A stretch of DNA of 64,000 nucleotides from Spinacia oleracea (GCF_020520425.1 NC_079487.1:133198385-133262384); one strand, 5' to 3'; numbered from the stretch's first letter, positions 1 to 11,321 are shown. Notes: generated by a model from the sequence alone, not told the origin. Numbers and translations: made by a program.

Positions 1-2088
1 AGAGATATCCATTTTCATGAGAAACATTTTCCTTTTCATCTCTATCTAAAACACAGCCTTTCACCTTCTCCCTATACTAATGCCATCTACTTACCTAGCT
101 TCATGTCACCTACAATTTTTGATCCACCTGATTTCACTTCTTCTGCAAACATCTTTCCACCTCACTCTTTGCCTGTACATTCACCACCACCCACAGAATC
201 AGCCACATCTACAGATTCTGTGCATACACAGTTCAATTCTTCTCCATCTCCAACACCACCTCCCTCCAACACCACTCAAACTCCTAATAACTCTAACTCT
301 TCTTCTGAATCCCACCCAAACACCACTCATTCCACAGATTCCACTTCCAGTTCCTCCAATTCATCTCTCCCTTATCCTATTATCAGACAATCTGCAAGAA
401 TACATAAACCACCAGGTTACTTAGATGCTTATGAGTGTTTTGCAGTTTCATCCACCAACACAGACACCCCTGTTGTCACCAAGCATTGGTGTAATCTAGT
501 TTCATATGTCACATTTCCAGATGAATTTCAAGCTTTTTTGTCTCAAGTTTGTACTATCACAGAACCAGTGTCCTATACTCAAGCTGCTAAACATCCATTA
601 TGGCTTGAAGCAATGAAGAAAGAACTGGAAGCCTTGGATAGAAACTACACTTGGGAATTAGTGGAATTACCAAAAGGAAAAAAGGCTATAGGGTGCAAGT
701 GGGTGTTCAAAGTGAAATTGAGATCCACAGGTGCACTGGAAAGGTGCAAAGCCAGATTAGTGGCTAAAGGGTACAACCAGAAGTATGGTATTGATTATGA
801 GGAAACTTTTAGCCCTGTTGTGAAGATGAGTACTATTAGATGCTTGCTAGCAGTTGCAGCTAGTAGAAAATGGCCCCTTTTTCAGCTAGATGTCAATAAT
901 GCTTTCCTACATGGGGATCTCAAAGAAGAAGTGTATATGCAGATGCCTGAAGGGGTAGACAATCCAACCAACAAAGTTTGCAGATTGGTTAAATCCATTT
1001 ATGGCTTAAAACAAGCATCAAGACAATGGCATGAGAAGTTGTTGACTGCTTTAGAGACACAAGGTTTCATACAATCCAAGTATGATTACAGTTTGTTCAT
1101 CAACAAACAAAATGGTCACATCAACATTGCAGCAGTTTATGTAGATGACATCATTTTGACAGGAACAGATGTTGATACACTGAAAGCATTAAAAGCATAT
1201 CTTCATCAAACATTCAGTATCAAGGATCTAGGGAGGTTAAACTATTTCCTTGGTATGGAGGTGGGCTATACTACAGATGGGATTATTCTGAGCCAGAAGA
1301 AGTTCACTAGAGAACTTATTGAATCTTGTGGTTTTGATACCACTAAGAGAGCAATCACTCCTTTGCCCATGACTGTTAAATTATCAAACACAGAAGGAGA
1401 GTTCTATTCTAATACTGAGAAATATAGGTCTTTAGTAGGAAAACTCAATTTCCTAACCCACACAAGACCTGACCTTTCTTATGCTGTCCAAACTCTCAGT
1501 CAATTTTTGAAGAATCCTAGAGAACACCATGTGGCAGCTCTGCACCACACTCTAAGATATCTAGCACACACTGAAGGTCAAGGGATATTGCTGAAAGCAT
1601 CAGATGCTGTTAGTTTACAAGCATTTTCTGACTCAGATTGGGCATCTTGTCCTGATACTAGAAGATCAGTCACAGGGTACATTTTATTGCTTGGTGGATC
1701 ACCAGTCTCATGGAAGTCTAAAAAGCAAGGGACAGTTTCTAAATCCTCTGCAGAAGCTGAATATAGAGCAATGGCAGCAGCTGCCTCAGAAGTTACTTGG
1801 ATTGTCAACCTGTTAGAGGACTTGGGAGTTCATCATTTGAAGCCAATCACACTACACTGTGATAATCAGTCAGCTCTCCACATTGCTAAAAATCCAGTGT
1901 TTCATGAACGCACTAAACACATAGAGATTGACTGTCACTTCACCAGAGATAAGGTTTTGGAAGGGCTACTGCATCTAAATTACTTGCCTACTCAGCAACA
2001 ATTAGCAGATATCTTCACTAAGCCATTGTGTTCTACACAATTTCAGACACTTCTTTCCAAGATTGGAGCTTGTGACGCCCCATCTTGA
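1..2088 (+). CDS. Ty1/copia retrotransposon polyprotein, 3' part (RT and RNase H), 5' end outside window
   Basis: The frame is open from base 1, so the gene starts upstream of the window; the first internal ATG at 103 is not a real start. The opening residues (RDIHFHEKHFPF) match the segment that follows integrase in copia polyproteins. A Ser/Thr/Pro-rich linker follows, then reverse transcriptase with GCKWVFKVK, RLVAKGY, QLDVNNAFLHG and the catalytic YVDD at 1138-1149, then the RNase H domain with SDSDWASC, SSAEAEYRA and HCDNQSALHIAKNP. The frame ends at TGA 2086-2088, right before the polypurine tract. Within what is visible there is no stop or frameshift, so this half could still be coding. 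The polyprotein would replicate the element through reverse transcription in cytoplasmic particles. Lineage within copia is not resolved. Confidence 0.95.
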   Translation, partial: RDIHFHEKHFPFHLYLKHSLSPSPYTNAIYLPSFMSPTIFDPPDFTSSANIFPPHSLPVHSPPPTESATSTDSVHTQFNSSPSPTPPPSNTTQTPNNSNSSSESHPNTTHSTDSTSSSSNSSLPYPIIRQSARIHKPPGYLDAYECFAVSSTNTDTPVVTKHWCNLVSYVTFPDEFQAFLSQVCTITEPVSYTQAAKHPLWLEAMKKELEALDRNYTWELVELPKGKKAIGCKWVFKVKLRSTGALERCKARLVAKGYNQKYGIDYEETFSPVVKMSTIRCLLAVAASRKWPLFQLDVNNAFLHGDLKEEVYMQMPEGVDNPTNKVCRLVKSIYGLKQASRQWHEKLLTALETQGFIQSKYDYSLFINKQNGHINIAAVYVDDIILTGTDVDTLKALKAYLHQTFSIKDLGRLNYFLGMEVGYTTDGIILSQKKFTRELIESCGFDTTKRAITPLPMTVKLSNTEGEFYSNTEKYRSLVGKLNFLTHTRPDLSYAVQTLSQFLKNPREHHVAALHHTLRYLAHTEGQGILLKASDAVSLQAFSDSDWASCPDTRRSVTGYILLLGGSPVSWKSKKQGTVSKSSAEAEYRAMAAAASEVTWIVNLLEDLGVHHLKPITLHCDNQSALHIAKNPVFHERTKHIEIDCHFTRDKVLEGLLHLNYLPTQQQLADIFTKPLCSTQFQTLLSKIGACDAPS

Positions 2089-2095
2089 GGGGGGA
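2087..2095 (+). other. Polypurine tract of the copia element
   Basis: A G-rich run (gaggggggat) lies between the polyprotein stop codon and the TGTTG that starts the 3' LTR. This is the usual priming site for plus-strand DNA synthesis. Confidence 0.7.
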
Positions 2096-2406
2096 TGTTG
2101 ATTATAGCATTATCATTCTATGCATACTAACAGTTTAGTGATGCTGCTTCCCTAATGTTGTAGTGTTGCTGCTGATGCTATGCTGTTGTTCTGCTGCTGA
2201 TGCTGCTTTGTCAGCATACAGTCAGCAAGTCAGTTATGAGTTTGTTATAACAAACTTTAGAACAATCTAGATCCCTAAGCTGTACTATATATACTTCATT
2301 GCTGTAATAATTATATTATCATAAAATACAGAAAATCAGAAACTGAATTCTGCTTTCTTCTTCTTCTCTCAATCAATACTTTTCTATTCTGTTTCGTTTT
2401 TCTTCA
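2096..2406 (+). repeat. 3' LTR of the copia element (right end approximate)
   Basis: The LTR opens with TGTTG immediately after the polypurine tract. It contains a TATA-like stretch (ctatatatac) near 2285 and a pyrimidine-rich end. The right end is uncertain because the matching 5' LTR is outside the window; a CA at about 2405 is one candidate end. Confidence 0.65.
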
Positions 2407-2964
2407 ATTCCGTATTACGTATCGATAAGGTTTTTGCTTCCCGGTTAATATTAAAGGTCTATGTATCTTGGTAATAGCCGTTTATGAGCTGTTTAAAAAC
2501 GTTTGGTACTCAAGACAGAATGAAATAGTTAGGAAACAACAAGATGTTACTTCCCAATAAATACCTACGTACTACATGTGAGGTGGATTGAAAAAAAGAG
2601 GATAGAAAATACCAATTTATAAAATTTAGGAGTGAACTGAAACTTATTCACCCGAAATTCGCCAAATTTGGATTAGCCTAAGGGTAAAGCGGGTGGTAAC
2701 GCCCAAAAAAAAAAAAGTTTATGAATTATTCCCACTGTTGCCAAATGATTTTAGTGTGAAACCTTTATTGGACTTATAAATGGACCGAACTCTCCCCCTA
2801 CTTATTAGGTTGCATTTTCCTAGGCCTGTTCATATTTCTCTGAAAGCTAACAATCATGTTAGCCAACCACTAGATATGATCTTTATTGCACATAAATACA
2901 TATAATTTGGAAGATCCAAAAGTATGATATACATCAAATTTTTACAAGTTATACAACACATATA
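2407..2964. other. Intergenic, no gene; includes a degenerate SINE 3' tail
   Basis: No coding frame is supported. Around 2640-2716 the sequence (ggattagcctaagggtaaa, then an A run) resembles the 3' tail of the SINE at 40411-40565, in the opposite orientation, so a truncated SINE copy is likely here. Confidence 0.45.
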
Positions 2965-3238
2965 TTACATCCATTTCATATAGATCTTTACGGTTACTAT
3001 TTGCACAAATATTAAGACAAAAGTAGAAATTTGTCTGAATATAATAAAATATGGCTAAAGTAATAGAAATATGTAAACATGTGTGTGAGTGTAAGAAAAA
3101 AATGAATAAAGTAATAGAAAATGCGTGAAAAATTATTAATATTGTGGGTAAGAATGGTAAGCTAGGTAGTAAATTTTTATGTCCATTATAAAACGAACTA
3201 TACCGAAAAATACAAAGGTCATTTTGAAACGGAGGTAG
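2965..3238. mobile_element. Stowaway-type MITE (274 bp)
   Basis: The ends are inverted (ttacatccatttc against gaaacggaggtag) and flanked by TA. This is the same end family as the elements at 11071, 43394 and 53570. It interrupts a locally duplicated segment: a sequence of about 57 bp at 2908-2963 recurs at 3243-3300. Confidence 0.65.
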
Positions 3239-3304
3239 TATAACTTGAAAGATCCAAGTGTATGATATACACCAAATTTTTACATATTACACACCACAAT
3301 TGTG

Positions 3305-3354
3305 ATTTTAAAAATAGTAACCTAGGGCATCACGCGCCCGGGTCCAAACACTAG
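3305..3354 (+). mobile_element. Helitron 3' terminus
   Basis: A hairpin (gggc...gccc) at about 3324-3341 is followed by a CTAG end at 3351-3354 and then a host T, the layout of Helitron 3' ends. The 5' end was not located. Confidence 0.5.
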
Positions 3355-3435
3355 TTAAAATTAAGAAAAGGGAACTTTGAGACGGCCTGATTTCCCAAAT
3401 TCCCCCTAACAGCTCAAGTGGCTTAATTAAAGGTG

Positions 3436-3443
3436 TATAAATA
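3436..3443 (+). promoter_or_regulatory. TATA box of small-protein gene A
   Basis: TATAAATA lies 94 bp upstream of the ATG. It sits in the context ggtgtataaatatgaac, which is shared with genes B, E and F of the same family. Confidence 0.7.
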
Positions 3444-3529
3444 TGAACACCAATACACAAGAATTATATATTATCCAAACTCACCAATTTATTATACACA
3501 CTAATTAATTACAAAAAGCTAATTAAGTT

Positions 3530-4075
3530 ATGTCAACCCCAGAGCCAGAGGCAGAGCCAGAGGCAGAGGCAGAGGCAGAGGTAGGTGATATCAGGTACAA
3601 AACATACGAACTCCCACCAAGTTTAGGCGAAAATCCCTCAGACGAAACCCTCAAGGCCTTATTTTCAAACTACGGGTGGGTTTGGTTATGCCAAATCACC
3701 AACAAAACCGGCCATAATATCAATTTCTACAACCCATATTACGGCGTAACCGGCTATATAACTCCCGGTGCAACAGAATCTTACAACAGCAAGGGCTATC
3801 TCCCTTATTGGAGCCATTCTAGAAGGTACGAAATCACGTACTACAATACGGCTTTCGAGGAGTCGAAAACGATGACTATTAAAGATCTTGATGGTAACTG
3901 GTTGTTGTCGTTTGAGCAACCTGGTGTTGATGAAGATATTCGTGAGGTTCGACCGGTTTTCGTGCTCGTGGCTGGGATTAACCTGACTATTAGTGATAGC
4001 GGGTATGAGATTTTTTCTGTTAGTAGGAATTGCATGCAATCACGCATATCTTGGCAGAAACCTATCAGGGAATGA
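3530..4075 (+). CDS. Small-protein family member A, unrecognised domain (181 aa)
   Basis: An uninterrupted ATG frame of 181 codons sits 94 bp downstream of a TATA box. Residues 4-18 are an acidic Pro/Glu/Ala repeat made by GAGGCA-like hexamers. The core, from about residue 50, follows the family pattern: NYGWVWLCQITN, FYNP, a G-x-I-x-P-G turn followed by ESYNSKGY, SRRYEITYYNTAFEE, MTIKDLDGNWLLS, DEDIREVRP and a C-terminal INLTISDSGYEIFS. No signal peptide or membrane segment is apparent, so a soluble cytosolic protein is likely. The alternation of hydrophobic and polar residues with many Gly, Asn and aromatic residues suggests an all-beta fold; this is inference. I do not recognise the domain and assign no function. 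Genes B, C, D, E, F and G in this window are its paralogues. Confidence 0.85.
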   Translation: MSTPEPEAEPEAEAEAEVGDIRYKTYELPPSLGENPSDETLKALFSNYGWVWLCQITNKTGHNINFYNPYYGVTGYITPGATESYNSKGYLPYWSHSRRYEITYYNTAFEESKTMTIKDLDGNWLLSFEQPGVDEDIREVRPVFVLVAGINLTISDSGYEIFSVSRNCMQSRISWQKPIRE

Positions 4076-5950
4076 ATTGAATGACTACGTACTGTTTGGT
4101 TTGCAAGATTGCGCGGTTTTTCTCTTAGGCTCTGTTTGGTATGACGAAAAATATTTTCGCCAAAAACAAAGAACAATGCCTAATTTAATTTGTTTTCATT
4201 TATGAAAGTTTGGTGTTTGTTTGGCTTGTAATCTTTTTTTTTATTTTTATGTTCTCGATTGTGTAATTTTGTAAGAAAGAAAATGAGCATTATGTTGTGT
4301 GGTCTCGTAACATTAATTCCAAACTACTATCTTTATTTTTGAGTTCGCAATGATATATATTTACCATTACTAGTTGCACATTGAAAAATATAAATATTAA
4401 TTCTATAATAGACTAAACAAGAAACTGTAAAGATCATTATAAAACATACTAAATTGGAAAGTGTAAAAATGGCGCGCTCTTTAAGCCTCTTCGATCGAAG
4501 ATCTTTGATTAGTGTATACTCTTTCCAATTAGGTCTTTTAGTTTGAGTCGATATCACATGCATTTAATTTGATTATTAGTGTCGATTAACCTTACGGTTT
4601 TTAGGGTTTATGAGGAGTTGACGGTGGCGGATCCTATTGTTCAATAACATAAACAAACGAAGTGTTCATGAACTTATAAGAAAGAGTATATGTATATTAT
4701 ATATTGTGTTCAATCTATTAATCAGCCTTCAAAAATTGTTCAATGTTATTGAAATTCTTTTCGTTGAAAGTTACTAGTACAAGATAATTTGAATCTAACA
4801 CATACGATTAAAATCAAACAAAAGCTTTCGATCTTTCATCAAAGAATTGATCGTTGCGTATCGAATAGTTTGTATATCTTCTTTCATAACCTTTTTGAAC
4901 GAGGGGTTTATGAACATGTTGTAGAAGTGAAAAAGATTCTCTGATTTGATCACCGAATTGCCGTCGAAAAATTACTCTTGCCAAGTAAACAACTAGACTT
5001 TTTCAAAGTGAGGATAAGGTTATATATCTCTTGAGAGTTGAGAGGTTGGAAAGTTGTTAATTAATTTGGTTTTTATTTTATTTAAATCCAAGAGATTATT
5101 TTATTTGGACTTGAAGTCGTTAATTTGAATTAAATTGGAAATTATTAGCGTGCAATCGGCCGGGCATCAAGTATCATATCGTGCTAGATACATGTCGACA
5201 ACTACACAAGAATATACGCGGGAATCTAGCATTAATTGTAATCTTTGTTACACCTTCTTAAAACTTTACCACATAAGTTAGTTGACATTCACGTACCGAA
5301 TTATCACAAATAATATTGATATGTTTTTGAACCACAAAAAAGCAATAATGTGGAACCCAAAATGTACCCAACACTAATATACGTAGTATTACTAGCTACA
5401 ATGCTTCCTCTGTTCTTTAACGTTCAACTCACTTACTGTAGATTTAGTAATCAATACAAGGAAAATGGAAGTACCATGTGGGTTGTTGTCAAAACAAAGA
5501 TGTGAATATGTAGTGTTGTTCATTTGCCATTGGCATGCGATCGTCTATCCCGACACGAGCCCTTCGTAAACCCGATATGGCACAAGAGTGAAGGCACGAG
5601 AATGGGCTATTATTTTAGAAATTTGGCACGAGCAAGACAGACCTAAGCCTAACCATGCATCATCCCACTTATTTTTAACCAGTTAAAAAAATCTTAAAAG
5701 TAGTAAGGGGGCCGTTGACGGAACATGTCCGGCACGACATTTAATTTGAACCTATCTCTCTCTTTCTCATGTATGACTTCTAAGAAGGTACTTAAAAAAA
5801 AAAAGTTCAAAGTAGTTACATTGTTTAATCATAAATGAACTCATAGAATGGTGTATAAATATAACCATGAATAAGCATTAAGGTAACATAATCCAAAGTA
5901 TTTGAATTTCCTCTTAATTAACCTTGCATTAATCAATTAAATTAAACATT
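4076..5950. other. Intergenic between genes A and B, no gene seen
   Basis: The DNA is AT-rich and no coding frame is supported. The stretch after 4075 is probably the 3' UTR of gene A. A region at about 5530-5760 carries repeated cacgag/ggcacgag words of unknown origin. Confidence 0.5.
5854..5861 (+). promoter_or_regulatory. TATA box of small-protein gene B
   Basis: TATAAATA lies 97 bp upstream of the gene B ATG in the same ggtgtataaatat context as gene A. Confidence 0.7.
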
Positions 5951-6385
5951 ATGTCAACCAATGAGGTGATGGATGATCCCTCTTCAGAAACATCCCTAAC
6001 TGATTTTGGTTCACTATACTTGTGCGAAATCACAAACAATTCTATCCACCATATCAAATTCTACAACCCATCAAACAACAAAACAGGCAGAATCAAACCA
6101 GGAGAAACAGAATCCATCGACAGCAAGGGCTATTTTCCACTATGGAGCCACCCTCGAAGGTACGAGATCACGTACTACATCGAAAATTACAAGGAGTGGA
6201 AGTCAATGACACTTAAGGATCTTAATGGGAACTCGTGGTTGTCGATTGAGCAACCCGGGATTGATGAAGATATTCGTACGATTTCTTCATCGATCAACCT
6301 TATTGTGAAAGATAATGGTTATGAAATTTTTAGTCCCGAATATAGTTGCACTCAAGCAGCTCTTATACTTCAACCAAGGTACTAA
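5951..6385 (+). CDS. Small-protein family member B, unrecognised domain (144 aa)
   Basis: This is the most compact apparently intact member: it starts with MSTN, has a short 17-residue lead, and goes almost straight into the core (SLYLCEITNNS). It keeps FYNP, the G-x-I-x-P-G turn, ESIDSKGY, the RRYEITYY strand, MTLKDLNGN, SWLSIEQPG and DEDIR, and ends with a strand containing DNGYEIFS. The segment after DEDIR is shorter than in A. The start is supported by the TATA box 97 bp upstream and by similarity of the MST start to genes A and E. No targeting signal or membrane span is visible. Function unknown. Confidence 0.82.
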   Translation: MSTNEVMDDPSSETSLTDFGSLYLCEITNNSIHHIKFYNPSNNKTGRIKPGETESIDSKGYFPLWSHPRRYEITYYIENYKEWKSMTLKDLNGNSWLSIEQPGIDEDIRTISSSINLIVKDNGYEIFSPEYSCTQAALILQPRY

Positions 6386-6735
6386 TTATTCATTCGGATA
6401 TCGCTTGGTTTTGATCATGTGTTTGTGCGCATGTTTGTTTTGTTGAATAAATTTAACTACCTTATTTTTCATCCTCGTATAGTCGTATACATATCATGTA
6501 AGGTATTGTTATTTGGTTTGTTTCTACGTACAGTTTAATACTTCATCCGTTCTTTTTCTATTGCATAAAATATTTAACTTTTTAATGTTGATTGTATCAC
6601 GTCATTTGACCATCTTAATGTAAAGAAAAAAACAAAGTCAAATAAGATCGATCTTATTAGATGTGTCTCGTGTGATTTATACGTACTTTTACAAATATAA
6701 ACTTTTTGTAATTTATTGCCAATATACAGCTATGT

Positions 6736-6761
6736 CCCCCCCCCCCCACACACACACACAA
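6736..6761. repeat. Microsatellite, C run followed by (CA)n
   Basis: A run of about 12 C is followed by about seven CA units. It lies between genes B and C, and nothing functional is implied. Confidence 0.85.
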
Positions 6762-6941
6762 AAACAAAATAAAAATTTGGCTACGGCAATTAATGATCAA
6801 AGCTAGTTATTGTAATAGACTAGTTAGTTAATTGAGCGGGCTAGTTTGTTGAGCGGACTATCTGTAGATATATCTCAAGCAAGTTTGTAATAATGGGAAC
6901 TGAAAAATTAATAAAACATTCTGAACCGGTAGATCAATATT

Positions 6942-7172
6942 AGACCTGGGCTGGTCGGGCCATAGTCGGGTCATGAAAGGTCGAAAATTGGACGGAACAA
7001 AATAATTAGCGGGATGATTATATTGTGGATGACCGGATGCATGGGTCATTAAACGAGAAAGAAAAATGAAAAAGGAGAGAGACAAAGGTGTAAACAAGTT
7101 ATTACGAAGCTATATATACATACGAAGTGTACGTTTTTGTATCATGATTATTTTACTTTTCAAAAGTATTCG
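6942..7172. mobile_element. Truncated hAT-like MITE related to the 14064-14455 element
   Basis: The segment opens with gacctgggctggtcggg and shares several blocks in order with the hAT element at 14064-14455: GGGTC-rich start, gggtcattaaacgag, gaaaaatgaaaaa, tacgaagctat, tttgtatcat. A matching right end was not found. Confidence 0.5.
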
Positions 7173-7651
7173 GGACGACCAAAGTTTTTTCAGTGGGTGC
7201 TATTTATGCTGCACCAATAGGATTTTAATCTAAAACATTCTTATATTATTAGTTATGTGATGTAAATTAATTGTGTGAAGTACACCTAATGCATGTGATT
7301 AGGTAATATATTACGAGCAAAATAATAAAAGTGAAACATAATATTATATGTTTAAATTTTTTACATTGGTACCATAATTTAGATTTTTCGTCATGTGAGG
7401 GCATGAGTATTATGGAGTACATAATTTTACTATTTATACGTTTGGTTGTTGAGATCGATAATGTCTGAATTTTCTTTACATGAACTTTGTGAATAGTTTT
7501 TCTTGCCTATTACTACCTCCGTTTCTAAATGATCTTCACACTTTCCGCCTTAGTTCGTTTCATAATTTTCTTTACACTTTACTTTGTGTAAATTTATCCA
7601 ATTCCGACTACATCAGGCTTGAACCGAGACAAAATAATCCGCCGACATAAA

Positions 7652-7953
7652 TCTATACTATATATTAAAAGGCGTTGATAAGCAAGTCTATGTGCCACTT
7701 GGCACTCACACTAATCTCATTCAATGTTCTATGTCATAGAAAATTATTTAAAAATGATAAATATGTATGATATAAGTCTGGAACCCATGACCACTAATTT
7801 GTAAACCAAACAATTAACCACTAATCCAAATCAAATTATATGTCATCTTTTCATAACAAAATATAATAAATGACAATTTAATAATTACGGAGTATTTATT
7901 CAAAAAATTTATCCGTGTATTAACCTGGGGCATCGCCCGGACCCGCATACTAG
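7652..7953 (+). mobile_element. Non-autonomous Helitron (302 bp)
   Basis: It starts with TCTATACTATATATTAAAAG after a host A. It ends with a hairpin-forming ggggcatcgccc stretch and CTAG, followed by a host T. The TC start, CTAG end, A/T insertion site and lack of terminal inverted repeats fit a Helitron. It has no coding capacity. Confidence 0.7.
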
Positions 7954-8127
7954 TTCGATAATTAAAACCCGATACCAAATAGAAAGGAGGATGCTTAAAA
8001 TTCATTGACACTTCTCATTAGAAGAAGAAACAATCACATAGTTATTAAACAGAGATGGCTTTTATTAGCTAGCACACGGACATACATGTAGCTAGCATCA
8101 TAGTAACAAAAGTTGAAGATGATGAAA

Positions 8128-8676
8128 TTACTTATTAGTCCATGTAAGACTTGCTATAACAGAGTTCCAAGTAGGATCATAAATTTCATAGCCATCATCA
8201 TTCACAACAAACTCAATTTTAGCCCAATCAGATAATGCTGCAGGATTAGGAGAAACTTCACGAACATCTTCATCAGGTTCATCAGTTTTAGAATCCCTAA
8301 CAGAAGAAGTAGACATCAACCAATCTCGTTCAATATCATTGATAACTAATTTTGTCCATTCGTCGAACATTGTGTTGTAGTACTTGATCTCGTACGTAAA
8401 CGAAGAGCCATCGTACGGGAGATAACCTACGCAGTTTTTAGACTCCGATTGCCCGCTTTCGATTTCGTCTTCTAGTCTTGCTTCGTATGGGTTCGTGAAT
8501 TCGAGTGTGTGGCTTGATTTGTTTGTGATCTTTTGTACTTTTATCCATCCGTAGTCCGACAACCAGCCCGTGATATTTTCTTCATCACCCTCCAATTGCC
8601 TTGGTGGCTGCCTACTTCCCTGCTCTTTCTTTGGCCTATAGTTGACCTTAATCTCATCGTTGTTGCTTCCCGCCAT
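8128..8676 (-). CDS. Small-protein family member C, unrecognised domain (182 aa), leader intron
   Basis: This is the only family member on the minus strand. After a charged lead rich in Lys, Arg, Gln and Glu, the core starts at about residue 40 (DYGWIKVQKITNKSS). It keeps FTNPYEA, SGQSES, CVGYLPYDGSS, YEIKYYNTMFDEW, a DIERDWLMS strand and DEDVREVSP, and ends with a strand containing DDGYEIYDPTWNS. A 3' splice site (ttttgcag at 8707-8714) lies 30 bp upstream of the ATG. A 5' splice site (GTAAGT at 9354-9359) and a TATA box at 9414-9421 lie further up, so a leader intron of about 653 nt is inferred. Gene D has the same arrangement. Function unknown. Confidence 0.83.
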   Translation of the reverse strand: MAGSNNDEIKVNYRPKKEQGSRQPPRQLEGDEENITGWLSDYGWIKVQKITNKSSHTLEFTNPYEARLEDEIESGQSESKNCVGYLPYDGSSFTYEIKYYNTMFDEWTKLVINDIERDWLMSTSSVRDSKTDEPDEDVREVSPNPAALSDWAKIEFVVNDDGYEIYDPTWNSVIASLTWTNK

Positions 8677-8706
8677 ATTGTTGATTGATTGATGGATTGA
8701 TTACAA

Positions 8707-9359
8707 CTGCAAAATCAATCAATTTTAACCAAGAAAATTAGCATTTTGTTAGTTGGAGTACTTAATTCAGTACACAATCAGTTCGATAATAAATATATAC
8801 TACTCCCTCCGTCTCCGTCCCTTGATGTTTGCCTCATGCACAGATATTTTTATGAGAAGTTGGGTAATTAAGTACGGATTATAATAGACCTTGTCATCTA
8901 TAGCTCGGCATGTTGGCCCGACCCTAAAAAGTACGCGCTTAGACAACCTCAAACACGCATTTTTGACCCAAACCCAACCCAGCCCGAAAAAGTGAGGGTT
9001 TAGACAATCTCAAATACGCATTTTAAGACCAAAACCCGACCTGGCCCCAAAGTACGGGTTTGTGCAATCTCAAATACGCATTTTTAGACCAAAACCCATC
9101 CTAGCCCGAAAAACACGTCTCGTCTTGAAAAGCCCGTACCAAATTTAGGGGTTTGGACAAGAGTTTGTGTGTTAAAGCCCGACCGGCCCGGATTTTGATC
9201 TCTAGAGCATTATTTAGAACAAATAAAGATGGTGACGCTAAACACATTTTATGTGAAAATAAAGTTTATTTTTAGTAAGTTGACAATCTTCTATAGACAT
9301 ATCAAAATGAAATATAGGATAAATAAAAAGAGGCAGAGGGAGAGAGAATATGTACTTAC
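8707..9359 (-). other. Inferred 5' UTR intron of gene C
   Basis: On the minus strand the segment begins GTAAGTACA and ends TTTTGCAG. It contains about three tandem copies of a unit of about 58 bp (8930-9120) built on gcccgaaaa...caatctcaaatacgc. Confidence 0.55.
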
Positions 9360-9413
9360 ATTATAGTTTTTGAGAGAAGTATTACATGCTCTCTAATACA
9401 AAGCGGGGGGTGT

Positions 9414-9421
9414 TATTTATA
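9414..9421 (-). promoter_or_regulatory. TATA box of gene C
   Basis: TATAAATA on the minus strand lies about 54 bp before the inferred exon 1 donor. Confidence 0.6.
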
Positions 9422-9557
9422 GTTCATCTTCCAGCCTCCCTTATTACGGAGTAAAAAGTAACAACCAATATGGTGTGCACAGTGCACTTGTGGCTAAGCT
9501 ATGCGTGTGAACGAGGAGACTATTTGCTCGGTCATTTAAAATAATTTTTGTGTGGTA

Positions 9558-9884
9558 CTCCCTCCGTCCCGGAATACTCGACCCGGTTTGACCGGCACAG
9601 AGTTTAAGGGACTTGAATTGACTTATTTAATTTATTATGTAGTAGTTGATAGTGGGGTATTATTTTAATGTAGTTAGTGGGAGGTGTGTTAAGAGGTGGG
9701 GTTGGGGAGAGTAGGGGTTGAATTTTTAATTATTTTTTGTATGGAGTAGGGGGTAGGTGGGTTAATAGGGGTGGAATGAGAAATAATATAATATTGTTAG
9801 AATATTTCCATTTTTAGAAACAGGTCAAGTATTAAGGGACGGCCCGATAAGGAAAACAGGTCAAGTATTCCGGGACGGAGGGAG
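9558..9884. mobile_element. Stowaway-type MITE (327 bp)
   Basis: Terminal inverted repeats of about 26 bp (ctccctccgtcccggaatac and its complement) agree except for about one base, and the element is flanked by TA on both sides. No coding frame. Confidence 0.9.
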
Positions 9885-11070
9885 TAGTTCACAATTTGTG
9901 TAAACTTTCACTATTAGTTTATATTAATGTAATTTTAAACACTTCATCCCTTTCGAAAATATCACACCATTTGTTTTTTACACTATACACACTACGAATT
10001 TGGCAATTTTTTGTTTCCTTTTTTATATCGATTACCTAATTTACATATTTTCATAGTAAAAATATTGCATTGATAGTAAAAATATTGCGATCACTAATAT
10101 CCTACGTGGCGGCTATATGTACCAATTAAACTCCGACACGAAAGATTGCGACAATTAAATATTGTCGCAACTTGCGACCTTTATCATCACCCAATTAAAT
10201 TTGTGTATTGGATGAAACTACCTAAACATATTGGATCGGGGTAAAATTTGGCGAAAATTAGATCAGATTGGACTTAATATAATATGTCATACGGAGTAAT
10301 TGAATTGTTTTAGATGGTAGTGTCTAGCATTCTTAAAACACAAATTCTTAATTACATCTGGTGTACAATAAATATTAGGGCGTAAAGTTACTCTAAAATG
10401 GATAAAAATATATCCAACATAATGTTAAAATTATTTATTTATTGGTTGTTTTTTCTTTTTAATAAATGTTATCTCTTTGAAATTATGCATTATATAAAAG
10501 TAACCATATCCATCAAAAATTACTTCATAATAAATAAAAGCTTAATCAAAATATGTACGACAGATATACCCCAATATATAATAAATTTATTGTACAACGA
10601 GATATACCCCAATATATAATAAACTTAATATACAACGAGCATAAGGCATCATTGATTAAAATATTCGAAGTGAAGTAATTTAAAATAGATTTATACGAAG
10701 AATTACGTTTCTTTGTCAACATATATATAATATTAATGGGTCGGCCAACTTTATACTTAATGAAAATCCTTTAAATAATGACAAATTGACAATAATAGTA
10801 ACACTAAATCCATGAGAGTTTGGTAGAGTGCCCGTATGTTTGTCATTTCTTGCAAATTTAAAATGACAATTGGCGCTAGTCAATCTCTTAATCAATAAAA
10901 TAAAACTTGAAAATGTTCGAAAATGCTATAAAGTCCAAATATGTCTTTTGAACTTTTGACAAACTTAACAGTGATGGGTAACCTAACAACAGAAGAGACT
11001 GACTAGGGTCTAGGGGTAGATTTAAAAATATACGCAATATTTTAAAATGACAATAGATACTTATATCTTA
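9885..11070. other. AT-rich intergenic DNA, no gene
   Basis: No supported frame. A 40-bp unit containing gatataccccaatatataat is tandemly duplicated at 10562-10638. Confidence 0.5.
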
Positions 11071-11321
11071 CTTCTTTTTTAAAAGTTCTTTACGCTTTGG
11101 AATATGTGTCGAAATTATGGAAACTTTGACTGTAAATTCTCATCATAATATACATCAAAACGTTACATGTAAGATCTTACTAGATCAGTCTCGGTATGTA
11201 GTTTTAGAATATCAACTTTTTATAATATTCTCACCTACGAAATTAGATATATTAGCAATTAAATAGTGCATTGGAGTCCGTGTAAATAGTAACTGTAAAG
11301 AACTTTCTGAAACGGAGGTAG
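11071..11321. mobile_element. Stowaway-type MITE (251 bp)
   Basis: The right end is gaactttctgaaacggaggtag, the left end is a degraded complement, and TA flanks both sides. The interior closely matches the element at 53570-54780, including ggagtccgtgtaaatag. Confidence 0.8.
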
